Positions 8,545 through 27,031 of a DNA stretch of 64,000 bases are shown in pieces. The position numbers and the translations under genes were made by a program. Under the pieces are notes generated by a model. It saw only the letters and a program-made list of their open reading frames with translations. It was not told the DNA's origin and ran no database searches. The DNA is from Chloroflexota bacterium (lineage in GTDB: Bacteria; Chloroflexota; Anaerolineae; Anaerolineales; Villigracilaceae): NCBI GenBank assembly GCA_021414245.1, contig JAIOOU010000003.1:62001-126000 (forward strand), given 5' to 3'. Every line of letters starts with the position of its first letter. Positions within the stretch are counted from its first letter, which is position 1.

Positions 8545-9939
8545 ATGGACCCAGTCATACTTTCTCGATTGCAATTTGGTCTGACGACCATCTACCACTG
8601 GCTTTTCGTCCCGTTGACTTTGGGATTGGGCTGGTATGTGGCATTTTTTCAAACCCGTTATTATCAAACCAAGGACGAAACCTGGCGCAAAATGGCCAAG
8701 TTTTGGGGCAAGTTGTTCCTGATCAACTTTGCCATTGGCGTGGTGACGGGCATCGTTCAGGAATTCCAGTTCGGCATGAATTGGAGCGAGTACAGCCGTT
8801 ATGTGGGCGATATTTTCGGCGCCCCTCTGGCCGTCGAGGCTTTGATGGCTTTCTTCATGGAATCAACCTTCCTGGGCATTTGGATTTTCGGCGAAGGCAG
8901 GGTCCCTGAAAAAGTTCACCTTGCATCGATCTGGCTGGCTGCCATCGGTTCAAATCTCTCGGCTCTATGGATCCTGCTGGCAAACGGTTTCATGCAGGCC
9001 CCTCCCGCTGCTTCCTATGTTTTCAATGAAGCCAAGGGCCGTCTCGAATTGGTCAATTTCTTTGCCTTGATCGGAAACCCCAAGGGCTGGATCTTCTTCT
9101 GGCACACCATCTCCGATGGTCTGGCCATGGCGGCCTTCCTCATTCTCGCTGTGAGTGCCTACCATATCATCCGCAAACAAAATGTGGAGTTTTTCAAACT
9201 GTCATTTCAAATTGCTTCGGTGGTTGGCCTGGTTGCCAGTATCCTGATCTTCCTGGGCGGCCATACCATGGGTCAGTACATGCGCGAAGTTCAACCTATG
9301 AAATTGGCTTCGATCGAAGCGATCTGGGAAACAGAACAGCCGGCTTCCTTCTCCCTGCTCACCATTGGAGACCTGTCCGGTAAAAAGGAAGTCTGGTCGG
9401 TCCGTATTCCTGCGGCCATGAGTTTCCTGGCCTGCAATAATTTCACCTGTGAAGTCAAGGGCGTCAATGAACTTCAGGCCCAGTACGAGCAGCAGTTTGG
9501 TCCTGGTGATTACATTCCGTTGATGGTGGTCACGTATTGGACCTTCCGCATCATGATGGCGTTCGGTTTTGTGATGATGGGGGTTACGGCATTCTTCGTT
9601 TGGTCCAATGCCCGAGGTGATATTACCAGCGCAAAATGGATGAAGTGGGTGCCTTCTATGCTGGTTCTGCCGTATCTGGCCAACGCCAGCGGCTGGATCC
9701 TGACCGAAATGGGACGTCAACCCTGGATCGTGTACGGCCTTCTCAAAGTTCAGGATGCGGTCTCCCCGAACCTGACCCCGGTTGACCTGCTCATCTCCCT
9801 GATCGGTTATACGGTTGTTTACGGCTCCCTGGCTGTTTCCATGGTGTACTTGATGAAGAAGTATGCCATTGCCGGCCCGGACGCTGCCATGCATGAATCT
9901 GTGGATGCCGTTCCCGCGCTTGTCGGCTCACAAGATTGA
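8545..9939 (+). CDS. cydA: Cytochrome bd ubiquinol/menaquinol oxidase subunit I
   Basis: 464 residues from the ATG at 8545, which is preceded by TTGGAG; a TTG at 8530 is in frame but less likely. CydA oxidises quinol and reduces O2 to water in the membrane with very high oxygen affinity. Heme ligands are visible at the expected places: His18 (TTIYHWLF), His187 (FFWHTISDG) and Met389 in EMGRQPW. The protein is shorter than the E. coli one (about 520), consistent with a short quinol (Q) loop. cydB starts 16 bp after its stop, and cydDC follows. Rrf2 regulator upstream. Confidence 0.96.
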   Translation: MDPVILSRLQFGLTTIYHWLFVPLTLGLGWYVAFFQTRYYQTKDETWRKMAKFWGKLFLINFAIGVVTGIVQEFQFGMNWSEYSRYVGDIFGAPLAVEALMAFFMESTFLGIWIFGEGRVPEKVHLASIWLAAIGSNLSALWILLANGFMQAPPAASYVFNEAKGRLELVNFFALIGNPKGWIFFWHTISDGLAMAAFLILAVSAYHIIRKQNVEFFKLSFQIASVVGLVASILIFLGGHTMGQYMREVQPMKLASIEAIWETEQPASFSLLTIGDLSGKKEVWSVRIPAAMSFLACNNFTCEVKGVNELQAQYEQQFGPGDYIPLMVVTYWTFRIMMAFGFVMMGVTAFFVWSNARGDITSAKWMKWVPSMLVLPYLANASGWILTEMGRQPWIVYGLLKVQDAVSPNLTPVDLLISLIGYTVVYGSLAVSMVYLMKKYAIAGPDAAMHESVDAVPALVGSQD

Positions 9940-9954
9940 TCGCGGAGGAATAAC

Positions 9955-10977
9955 ATGTCTTACGAATTTCTGCAAATTCTCTGGTTTATTTTGATCGCTG
10001 TACTCTGGATCGGGTTCTTCTTTCTGGAGGGCTTTGATTTCGGGGTGGGGATGCTTTTGCCCTTCCTCGGGAAAAAAGATGAGGAACGCCGCGCCATCAT
10101 TAACACGATCGGTTCCGTGTGGGACGGCAATGAGGTCTGGCTGCTGACAGCAGGCGGCGCGACCTTCGCCGCCTTCCCTGAATGGTATGCCACCATGTTC
10201 AGCGGCTTCTATCTGGCCCTGTTCCTGTTGCTGGTTGGCTTGATCCTGCGCGGGATTTCCTTTGAATACCGCTCGAAGGATTCCGCTCCCGCCTGGCGCA
10301 ACCGCTTTGACTGGATGATTGCGATCGGTTCCTTTCTGTCGGCCCTTTTGCTTGGCGCTGCCTTCGCAAATCTTGCCCGCGGCGTTCCGATCAATGCCGA
10401 CAAAATGTTCACCGGCAACTTGTTCACTCTCCTCAATCCGTATGGATTACTGGGTGGTGTAACCACCGTAGCCATCTTCCTTTTGCATGGCGCCAATTTC
10501 CTTGGCCTCAAGCTTGAGGGTGAAATGCGGGACCGGGTCAACACCGCGGCGAAGAAGATCTGGGCCGTGACCTCCGTCCTGTATATTCTGTTGGGTGTAT
10601 TCACTTATGTCGGGGGCTTTTGGGCCCGTGGTGTCATTAACCCGGGAATTGTCCCGATCGCGGCTGTGACCGTCCTTCTGTTGACCAGGTACTTCCTCAA
10701 TCGAAAGATGGAAGGCTGGGCTTTTATCATGGTTGCGCTGAACATCGTGCTGACCCAGGTGACCTTCTTTACCATGACCTTCCCGAATGTCATGCTCTCC
10801 ACCACCAATCCCGATTGGTCCCTCACAATTTATAATGCCTCATCCTCCCAATACACCCTGACGGTCATGTCCATTGTGGCCTTGATCTTTGTGCCGATCG
10901 TGCTCGCCTATCAGGGCTGGACTTATTACATGTTCCGCAAACGAATCAGCACCGATAAAAAGACCCTCGTTTACTAA
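9955..10977 (+). CDS. cydB: Cytochrome bd oxidase subunit II
   Basis: 340 residues with eight or so membrane segments. The N-terminus (WIGFFFLEGFDFGVGMLLPF) and the following WDGNEVWLLTAGGATFAAFP are hallmarks of CydB. It pairs with CydA to form the oxidase and is translated from the same message (16-bp gap, GGAGG ribosome-binding site). A strong terminator lies directly after it. Confidence 0.96.
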   Translation: MSYEFLQILWFILIAVLWIGFFFLEGFDFGVGMLLPFLGKKDEERRAIINTIGSVWDGNEVWLLTAGGATFAAFPEWYATMFSGFYLALFLLLVGLILRGISFEYRSKDSAPAWRNRFDWMIAIGSFLSALLLGAAFANLARGVPINADKMFTGNLFTLLNPYGLLGGVTTVAIFLLHGANFLGLKLEGEMRDRVNTAAKKIWAVTSVLYILLGVFTYVGGFWARGVINPGIVPIAAVTVLLLTRYFLNRKMEGWAFIMVALNIVLTQVTFFTMTFPNVMLSTTNPDWSLTIYNASSSQYTLTVMSIVALIFVPIVLAYQGWTYYMFRKRISTDKKTLVY

Positions 10978-10993
10978 ACCGTTTCGTTCGTAT

Positions 10994-11037
10994 AATTGGA
11001 AGGTTGACAATGTTATGTTCAACCTTCCAATTTTTTA
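10994..11037 (+). terminator. Strong terminator between cydB and cydDC
   Basis: A 14-bp stem (AATTGGAAGGTTGA with TCAACCTTCCAATT) followed by TTTTTT. It is only about 25 bp before the cydDC start codon, so cydDC must rely on read-through or on a promoter overlapping this hairpin. Confidence 0.9.
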
Positions 11038-11061
11038 ACTTCAGATCTGAAACTTTATCCC

Positions 11062-14000
11062 ATGCATCGTAGACTCCTGCAGCTTACCCGTGACACCCGC
11101 TCTGCCTTGACCTTAACGGTTCTTTCCGGATTTTTAGCCGGTCTGTTGACCATTTGGCAGGCCTGGCTCTTCAGCAGCTCGGTTAATCAGGTTTTCCTGT
11201 TGGGTAAAACACTCCCACAAGTGACCGGCCTCCTGACCCTTATGCTGGCGGCCATTGCCGGGCGCGCCCTGCTTGCATGGGTTAACGAAGTCTCGGCCAA
11301 CGCCGTTGCAGTTCGGATTAAAACGGATTTGCGGGATCGTCTCTTCGCGCACATTCTCAAATTGGGACCAGCCTACACACGCGAACAACGCACCGGGGAA
11401 TTAACCGCTGCCGCAGTCGAGGGAATCGAAGCCCTGGATGCGTATTTCAGCCAGTATCTTCCCCAATTGGTGATCACAGCACTTGTTCCTTTATCCATTC
11501 TGGTCTTTGTTTTTCCCATTGATTTACTTTCAGGTTTCATATTTTTGATCACAGCGCCCTTGATCCCCTTTTTTATGATCATGATCGGCAGGGGTGCCGA
11601 AGCTGTCACCAAACGCCAGTACGAGACGCTGCGTTTGCTGAGCGCCCATTTTCTGGACAGCCTGCAGGGCCTGACCACTTTGAAGATATTCGGCCAATCG
11701 AAGGCGCAGACCCGCACCATTGCCCAGGTCAGCGATAGATTTCGTGATACAACGTTAAGCGTGCTGCGGGTCACCTTTCTTTCCGCGCTTGCGCTTGAAT
11801 TGCTGGCCACTCTTAGCACTGCCGTGATTGCCGTGGAGATCGGTTTTCGCCTTCTGTACGCCAAAATGGAATTCCAGCCCGCCCTCTTTTTGCTGGTGCT
11901 GGCGCCCGAGTTTTATATGCCCCTGCGCGCACTGGGCGCACGCTTCCACGCCGGCATGTCAGGTACGACCGCGGCCAGGAGGATCTATGAGATTCTGGAT
12001 ACTCCAATTGGTGAAGTTCAATCCTTGGAAACCGAAAAGGGATTTCAGGGCGGTGAAGTATCGAAAGTGGAAATATCGGACCTGACCTTTATTTATCCCA
12101 ACGAAATGACCCCCGCACTGGATCACATTGATCTAACCATCCAGCGTGGCCAGCAAATTGCCCTCGTTGGAAAAACCGGTGCGGGGAAATCCACACTGGT
12201 CAATTTATTGCTTGGCTTTATTTATCCAACTGCCGGCCGGATAACCACTCAATACGAGACCGGAGATAAACAACTTTTTGCATATGATCTGCCGCCTTTC
12301 CGAAGCCAGATTGCATGGGTTCCGCAAAGCCCTCATCTTTTTCACGATACCATTGCGGCAAACATTCGCCTTGGCAAGGCGGATGCAACCTTGGATGAGA
12401 TCATTGTTGCTGCGCAAGCCGCCCACCTGCATGAATTTATTGAATCCCTGCCGCAAAAATACGAAACTCCCATCGGCGAAGGCGGAGCGCGCCTTTCCAG
12501 CGGACAGGCCCAGCGGCTGGCCCTTGCGCGCGCCTTCCTGAAAGATGCCCCGATCCTGATCCTTGATGAGCCAACTTCGAGCCTGGACCCTGAGACCGAA
12601 TCTCTCCTGGAAGACTCCACCCGCAGATTGATGCAGGGCCGAACCACTCTCACCATCGCCCATCGTCTCAACACCGTCTTTCAATCCGACAGAATCATTG
12701 TCCTGGAGGAAGGCCGCATCATCGAACAGGGTACGCATGACGAACTTCTCGCGAAGAAAGGCATGTACGCGGGCATGGTGCAGACCTATGTGGAAGTTGA
12801 GGCCGCCAATAATATTGGCCGGCCCGCAACATCAGACGGCCGCTCCCCAGTTTTTGAAAATGCATCTTTAAGCAATGTGCAGCCGATGGTCGAGGGCCGG
12901 GAATTAAAAATTCTTCCCCGGCTTTTATCTTTTCTGGAAGGCAATTGGGGCAGGGTGGCTCTTTCGGTTCTGATCGGTTCGGCCACCATCGGTTCGAGTG
13001 TGGCGCTGATGGGGACTTCCGCATGGTTAATCTCCACAGCAGCCCTGCATCCTTCCGTGGCGGACCTGGGGGTCTCGGTGGTCGGAGTGCGTTTCTTTGG
13101 AATTACGCGCGGCATCTTCCGCTATCTGGAGCGCCTTGTTTCGCATGATGTCACCTTTCGACTGCTCTCCCGTCTGCGGGTCTGGTTCTATGAAAAACTT
13201 GAACCGCTCGCACCCGCCTGCTTGATGGAGTTTCGCGCCGGAGACCTGCTGGCCCGTATCATCGGGGATGTGGAGACCCTGGAAAATTTCTACGTTCGGG
13301 TCGTCTCGCCGCCCTTGACTGCCGTGGTCGTGGGCATTTTCACTTCGATATTTCTCGGATCTTTCCACCCGGTCCTTGCTCCTGTTTTTCTGATCTTTTT
13401 TCTCAGCCTCGGCCTGATTCTGCCTGTCATCGCGCAGGTGATCAGCCGGCGTCCTGCCGCGCAGGCCATCACCCTGCGGGGAGATTTGCACACCCGTCTT
13501 GTGGACGGCATTCAAGGCATGGCGGACCTGCTGGCTTACAACCGTTCGGATGAAAGCCTGGGTCAGATCGCATCGATCGGTTCCCATTACAGCGACGCTC
13601 AACACAGAATGGCGCGGGTGACGGGAATCCATGCCGGTCTTTCCACCTTGTTGACCAACCTGGGCTTGTGGACGATCCTCTTTTTATGCATTCCGAACGT
13701 GACGGATGGCAGTCTGGCTGGGCCGATGCTGGCTTCGTTAACCCTCCTGACATTTGCTTCCTTCGAAGCTGTTACCCCGCTTCCTCTTGCCGCTCAAATG
13801 TGGAATTCCTCGCGCGAGGCGGCTAAACGACTATTCGAAGTGGTGGATACGGAACCTGCGGTCAAAGACCGGCCCTCTGCAGTCAACCTTCCCGTCACAA
13901 TGAATGATGATCGGTTGAATATTATCAACCTGTCATTTATTTATCCGGGTCAGTCCATCCCGGCATTGAAAAACATCAGTTTCAATCTGCAGCCGGAAAG

Positions 14001-14643
14001 GTCGATTGCGATTGTCGGGCCAAGCGGCGCGGGAAAATCCACGCTGGCAAGTTTGTTCCTGCGATTCTGGGATTATCGTTCCGGGGAGATTCGTTTGGGC
14101 GCTGAGTCGCTCAAGACGCTGGAGCAGGATGAAGTCCGCGCGCGAATCGGTCTGGTCTCACAGAATGCCTATTTCTTCAACACATCTGTCTTCGAGAATT
14201 TGCGTTTTGCCCGCCGGCGGGTCACAAGGGAACAGGTTGAGGCCGCAGCGCAGGCCGCCCGGATCCATGATTTTATTATGGGACTGCCCAAGGGATATGA
14301 CACGATGATCGGCGAACAGGGACTGCGGCTGTCGGGAGGGGAACGTCAGCGGCTGGCCATTGCGCGGGCCATCATCAAGGATGCTCCGATTCTGATTTTG
14401 GACGAACCCACTGCCAACCTCGACGCATTGACCGAGAGGGAGGTGCTTGAAACCCTGTTTGCCTTGATGAAAAGAAAAACGTCCCTGCTCATTACACACC
14501 GGCTGGCCGGCATGGAAAACATGGACGAGATTTTGGTGATGGATCACGGGCAAATTGTCGAACGGGGGAAGCATGCGGATTTGATCCGGCAGGGTGGTTT
14601 GTACCGGCGTTTGTGGACGTATCAGAATCGTATTCTTGATTAA
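11062..14643 (+). CDS. cydDC: Single-chain CydDC thiol/heme ABC exporter
   Basis: 1193 residues: two complete ABC half-transporters in one chain. The first half has membrane segments to about residue 300, Walker A GKTGAGKST near 375 and signature LSSGQAQRLALARA. The second half starts near residue 620, with Walker A GPSGAGKST near 989 and signature LSGGERQRLAIARA. Order and neighbours (cydAB) show it is CydD fused to CydC, the exporter of glutathione/cysteine or heme-related reductant required to assemble cytochrome bd. E. coli has two separate genes; fused versions are known in other phyla. No clear ribosome-binding site precedes the ATG at 11062. It converges with the next gene. Confidence 0.92.
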   Translation: MHRRLLQLTRDTRSALTLTVLSGFLAGLLTIWQAWLFSSSVNQVFLLGKTLPQVTGLLTLMLAAIAGRALLAWVNEVSANAVAVRIKTDLRDRLFAHILKLGPAYTREQRTGELTAAAVEGIEALDAYFSQYLPQLVITALVPLSILVFVFPIDLLSGFIFLITAPLIPFFMIMIGRGAEAVTKRQYETLRLLSAHFLDSLQGLTTLKIFGQSKAQTRTIAQVSDRFRDTTLSVLRVTFLSALALELLATLSTAVIAVEIGFRLLYAKMEFQPALFLLVLAPEFYMPLRALGARFHAGMSGTTAARRIYEILDTPIGEVQSLETEKGFQGGEVSKVEISDLTFIYPNEMTPALDHIDLTIQRGQQIALVGKTGAGKSTLVNLLLGFIYPTAGRITTQYETGDKQLFAYDLPPFRSQIAWVPQSPHLFHDTIAANIRLGKADATLDEIIVAAQAAHLHEFIESLPQKYETPIGEGGARLSSGQAQRLALARAFLKDAPILILDEPTSSLDPETESLLEDSTRRLMQGRTTLTIAHRLNTVFQSDRIIVLEEGRIIEQGTHDELLAKKGMYAGMVQTYVEVEAANNIGRPATSDGRSPVFENASLSNVQPMVEGRELKILPRLLSFLEGNWGRVALSVLIGSATIGSSVALMGTSAWLISTAALHPSVADLGVSVVGVRFFGITRGIFRYLERLVSHDVTFRLLSRLRVWFYEKLEPLAPACLMEFRAGDLLARIIGDVETLENFYVRVVSPPLTAVVVGIFTSIFLGSFHPVLAPVFLIFFLSLGLILPVIAQVISRRPAAQAITLRGDLHTRLVDGIQGMADLLAYNRSDESLGQIASIGSHYSDAQHRMARVTGIHAGLSTLLTNLGLWTILFLCIPNVTDGSLAGPMLASLTLLTFASFEAVTPLPLAAQMWNSSREAAKRLFEVVDTEPAVKDRPSAVNLPVTMNDDRLNIINLSFIYPGQSIPALKNISFNLQPERSIAIVGPSGAGKSTLASLFLRFWDYRSGEIRLGAESLKTLEQDEVRARIGLVSQNAYFFNTSVFENLRFARRRVTREQVEAAAQAARIHDFIMGLPKGYDTMIGEQGLRLSGGERQRLAIARAIIKDAPILILDEPTANLDALTEREVLETLFALMKRKTSLLITHRLAGMENMDEILVMDHGQIVERGKHADLIRQGGLYRRLWTYQNRILD

Positions 14644-14669
14644 CGGTCTGCCATTGGATTTATTTTCGG

Positions 14670-16649
14670 TCAGCGATTGCACTTAAAGGCTGAGAAGGCC
14701 TCTTCGGTTTTTTCAACGCCAATGGAGGATTCCAAGCTCTCCCAAACCGTACACACCCCCCTGCGGACACGTACATCTTCGGCCAGGGCCCGGGCAGAGA
14801 GGTCCTTTGCTTTTTCAATATCCCCCGTTAACGCATTGGCCTCGATAAAGACCAGCCATTCATTCTGGTCATCCGGTTTGTATCCAAGCGAGATGGCTTC
14901 ATTGCCGAGGGAAACCGCTTTTTGATAATCGTTGGCTTGCAGGGCAAGTCCCGCTCTTGTAAAGTAATAACACCAATCATGCTCTGCTTCTGAAAAGAAC
15001 ATTGGCGTTGCCGGGGGGCTGGCGTTCGTAATGATACGCCCTGGATCGGAAAGGGGAATGGCGCCAGTTAATACGCTGGGAAGTTTGGCGTAGATTTCCA
15101 TGTCCCCGTGGGCCGGGTCCAATACCCGTAAACATCCGTTCCTGGACATATAGATAACCAATGCTTCGGATGTGGAACTGCTGAATGTCACGGTCCGGTA
15201 GGGATAAGTGATGCGGAGGCCCGGTTCAAAGGCCGGCAGGGTGGGGCCGCCGATTCTTTTTTCCGTGTATAAAAGAATGTAGGGCAGGTCGGCGCGGGTA
15301 TATTCAGGGGCGTACATCCAATTGATGGGGGCGGTAAACGAAAGATCGGTCTCGTAGTCGATCGGCATCTGGTCGGTTAATAACACTGTATCCGGTTTAA
15401 GGCCGGGTATGCGCCATGTCATCTGCCAGTAGATATCCCTTTGTTTTTCCCAGTCACGGCGGAAGATGTTGGCGTTGAAGAATTGCTGACCGATGCCCAG
15501 TGCAAGGATGGCCGCAAAAAGGAACGTTTTTATGCGCATGCTTTTTAAGAAAAATTCGATCAAGCCGATCAGGAACAGGCTCCCGCCGATCATCATTGAG
15601 ATCATGAATCTGTCGTAGGAGGATTGCAGGGTCAGCGGCAGGCCCGCAGCAAAGGATGGCAGTCTCCCGAGCAGAATGCCAAGGAATCCGATGATCAGAA
15701 GGGGAGTCGAAAAAGGCCCATCTTCATCCACCTGTGTTTGAAGGATGGTTTTAAGATAAGGGAGTAGAACTGCAAAGGAAAGCCCGGCCAATCCCAGGGT
15801 CAGGAGGGAAGCGGGCGCGGACAGGGAGGTGAAGGTCAGGGTCAGAACTTGAATCCAAACGTAGAAGCCTGCCTTCCACAAGGCATCCAGTGTTCCCGCG
15901 AGAATTGTTGAAAACGTCAGGGAATGTGCGGCGGTGACTTCGTAGGAGGTGTAGGGACCGAATTTGTAATAATAGACCAGCCAGGCGGCATTCAGGATCC
16001 AGACCAATAAATACGGCCACCAGGTTTTGAAAGTTCGAATGAATCTTTCGGCCTGGCTTCCTTGAACCAGGAAAAATATAAAGAGAAAGCGCAGTCCTTC
16101 CAGGCCAAAAAAATATTCGGTCGGAAAGATGCCGCACAACTGCAGCAGCAAGGCAATAATGAGTGGAGGCAGGGGTTTTTCCGCACGCAACGCCTTGAAT
16201 GTGAATCCAAAGGACAGCAGGTAGAAAATAAAGGGTATGAGTTCCTGGTTGATGTGGGTCAGCGCGACCCAGTGCTGGCTGTATCCGGGAAAGACCAGGA
16301 TTAAAAGCGATGCCATTAACGCGATCCGTGGACGGGTCGGCCAGATCTGCCGGAACATCCACCAGGCCGAGAGCCCAAGCAGGAATCGGATGGCGAGGGC
16401 AAAGATCTGCCAATACAACGGAACAGGCGGGATCAGGCTGGTGGTAAGGTAAAAGATCGGTCCCAGGAAGGGACGAAACGGTGCAAATGCGGGCAGAAAC
16501 TCGGCGGGGCCAAGGAATTTTGCGATCCAGGCGAAGGGCCAATCATCCCAATAGAATCCGGTCGAGGGAAGCAGCAGGCCATAAGACAGGAGGGTCAGTG
16601 CGGCGAAAAAAAAGGGGATCGATTTTTGGGATGATAGGAAACGACGCAT
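14670..16649 (-). CDS. Polytopic membrane protein with a C-terminal TPR-like domain
   Basis: 659 residues from the ATG at 16649; a TTG 18 bases further upstream is also in frame and neither has a good ribosome-binding site. About ten or eleven hydrophobic segments fill residues 1-390. The architecture is reminiscent of GT-C glycosyltransferases (PMT/ArnT-like), with FYWDDWPF in the first outer loop resembling their acidic motif. A soluble region follows, ending in TPR-like helices (RAGLALQANDYQKAVSLGNEAISLGY). It may transfer sugars from a lipid carrier, but no donor or acceptor can be named. It lies downstream of the receiver-cyclase gene, separated by a terminator. Confidence 0.7.
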   Translation of the reverse strand: MRRFLSSQKSIPFFFAALTLLSYGLLLPSTGFYWDDWPFAWIAKFLGPAEFLPAFAPFRPFLGPIFYLTTSLIPPVPLYWQIFALAIRFLLGLSAWWMFRQIWPTRPRIALMASLLILVFPGYSQHWVALTHINQELIPFIFYLLSFGFTFKALRAEKPLPPLIIALLLQLCGIFPTEYFFGLEGLRFLFIFFLVQGSQAERFIRTFKTWWPYLLVWILNAAWLVYYYKFGPYTSYEVTAAHSLTFSTILAGTLDALWKAGFYVWIQVLTLTFTSLSAPASLLTLGLAGLSFAVLLPYLKTILQTQVDEDGPFSTPLLIIGFLGILLGRLPSFAAGLPLTLQSSYDRFMISMMIGGSLFLIGLIEFFLKSMRIKTFLFAAILALGIGQQFFNANIFRRDWEKQRDIYWQMTWRIPGLKPDTVLLTDQMPIDYETDLSFTAPINWMYAPEYTRADLPYILLYTEKRIGGPTLPAFEPGLRITYPYRTVTFSSSTSEALVIYMSRNGCLRVLDPAHGDMEIYAKLPSVLTGAIPLSDPGRIITNASPPATPMFFSEAEHDWCYYFTRAGLALQANDYQKAVSLGNEAISLGYKPDDQNEWLVFIEANALTGDIEKAKDLSARALAEDVRVRRGVCTVWESLESSIGVEKTEEAFSAFKCNR

Positions 16650-16667
16650 TGAAGGGATTATAACCAA

Positions 16668-16698
16668 TAAAAAAACCAGCGGACTCAGCCCGCTGGTT
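16668..16698 (-). terminator. Terminator of the kinase-Hpt-cyclase unit
   Basis: Read on the minus strand: AACCAGCGG, a 7-base loop, CCGCTGGTT, then a run of T. It lies after the cyclase stop codon and before the membrane-protein start. Confidence 0.85.
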
Positions 16699-16714
16699 GC
16701 GAACGGGATCAGGA

Positions 16715-17752
16715 TTATTTTGACACGGCGAAGATGTGAATGGGCTGCTGTTTGCCCTTGAACAGCACCTCGCCCAGGGATTCCAGCTGGTAGGCATCCG
16801 ACAAACCCTCGCGGGTGTGCATGTCGATCAGAAGCGGGCGCAGCGCGGTTTTGGTGTGATTTTCGATGCGCGCCGCCAGGTTGACCGTGTCGCCGATGCA
16901 GGTGTAGGTGGCGCGGCTTTGCGTGCCGGTGTACCCCGCGATCATTTCCCCGGAGGCAATGCCGATGCCGATATGGATGCGCATCCTGTTCTGCGCGGAC
17001 TGCTGTTCATTGAACACCTTGAGCTGCTCCAGCATTTCGAGGCCGGCACGGACTGCGCGTTCGCAATGATCCTCCTGGAACATCGGGGCGCCGAAGACCG
17101 CCATCAGTCCGTCGCCCACCATCTGATTAACGGTCCCGCCGTGATTGTTGATGGCGTCGAACATCAATCCGAAATATCCGTTGAGCAATTCGATGGTGTC
17201 GGACGGGTCCTGGCTTTCCGCGATCGTGGTGAAGGAACGGATGTCCGCAAACATGACGGTCGCATTCACATGTTTGCCGCCCAGGGAAAACCCGGTGCGC
17301 AGCAATTCCTCGGCCACTTCCTTGGTGGCGAAGGTCCTGAACAACTTGCGCTGTTCATCGCGCAGCCGTTTTTTTTCCAGGCTGGCATTGACCCGCGCGC
17401 GCAGCAGAATGGGGTTGACCGGTTTCGTCAAATAATCCTCCGCGCCCAGTTCGACACACTTGACGACCGCATCCAATTCCTCCATGGCGGAGGTCATGAT
17501 GATCGGGATCTGCCGCAGGCCGAAGTCGTTCAGGCAGGCTTCCAGCACCTGAAACCCGTCCATTTCCGGCATTTCAATATCCAGCAGCACCAGGTCAAAG
17601 GTCTGGGTGCGGATCTTCTCCAGCCCCTCCCGGCCGTTTTCGGCGGTCTCCACGAAATGTCCCTGCTGCTCGAGACTGCGCGAGAGCACCATGCGATTTA
17701 CCTTGTTGTCATCAACGACCAGCAGTCGGGCAGGTTCAATGGATACGGCCAT
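16715..17752 (-). CDS. Response regulator with class III adenylate/guanylate cyclase output
   Basis: 345 residues. A receiver domain fills residues 8-125 (VVDDNKVNR, phospho-acceptor Asp58 in LVLLDIEMPEMDG, Lys in DYLTKPVNP). After a helical linker (about 130-155) comes a class III nucleotide cyclase domain: first metal Asp in VMFADIRSFT (about 169), second in GDGLMAVFG (about 213), and the transition-state Asn/Arg pair in NLAARIENHTK. It should make cAMP or cGMP when phosphorylated. It follows the Hpt and hybrid-kinase genes on the same strand, so it is the likely end of that phosphorelay. A cyclic-nucleotide-binding protein is encoded at 32785-35823. Confidence 0.92.
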   Translation of the reverse strand: MAVSIEPARLLVVDDNKVNRMVLSRSLEQQGHFVETAENGREGLEKIRTQTFDLVLLDIEMPEMDGFQVLEACLNDFGLRQIPIIMTSAMEELDAVVKCVELGAEDYLTKPVNPILLRARVNASLEKKRLRDEQRKLFRTFATKEVAEELLRTGFSLGGKHVNATVMFADIRSFTTIAESQDPSDTIELLNGYFGLMFDAINNHGGTVNQMVGDGLMAVFGAPMFQEDHCERAVRAGLEMLEQLKVFNEQQSAQNRMRIHIGIGIASGEMIAGYTGTQSRATYTCIGDTVNLAARIENHTKTALRPLLIDMHTREGLSDAYQLESLGEVLFKGKQQPIHIFAVSK

Positions 17753-17775
17753 TTTGAATTCCTTTTCAAAAGATT

Positions 17776-18108
17776 TTATTTTAAAGCCCGCAATTGACTC
17801 TCGACCCGGCGGTACGCATCCTGCATGACCTCGAGGCGGGTGCCGATCTCGAGATTATTCTCGCGGGCCATGCCTTCCAGTTCCTTGGCGAGCGCAGACA
17901 GTTCCATCGCTCCAAAGGTCGCGGCATTGGACTTCAAGGAATGTGCCGCACGGCGGAAGGTCTCGGCATCCCCGGTCATTCGGGCGGAATTCATCTGGGT
18001 AAAGAGATTGGGCGCATCATCGAGGAAGGCATCAATCAATTCAGCGATATAGTCAGCGCCGGTGGCGTCTTTGAGTTCTTGGAAGGTGTTCAGATCCAGT
18101 GTTGACAT
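17776..18108 (-). CDS. Histidine phosphotransfer (Hpt) protein
   Basis: 110 residues forming a single Hpt four-helix bundle, with the phosphorylatable His56 in AAHSLKSNAATFGA. Hpt proteins shuttle phosphate between receivers in multi-step relays. It lies 23 bp after the giant hybrid kinase and 23 bp before the receiver-cyclase, all on one strand, so the expected path is kinase, C-terminal receiver, Hpt, cyclase receiver. Confidence 0.92.
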   Translation of the reverse strand: MSTLDLNTFQELKDATGADYIAELIDAFLDDAPNLFTQMNSARMTGDAETFRRAAHSLKSNAATFGAMELSALAKELEGMARENNLEIGTRLEVMQDAYRRVESQLRALK

Positions 18109-18131
18109 TCGTTTTCCATTCCTGTTCGATT

Positions 18132-26933
<8,802 letters not shown>

Positions 26934-27031
26934 AGCCGTGCTCCTCGATCTTCTGATTAAATTTGTTGGAGTTTACAGGTCGGAATAGCTTATGTCAATG
27001 GGTGGGCGGGGGAAAGTGCACCACAGCACGA

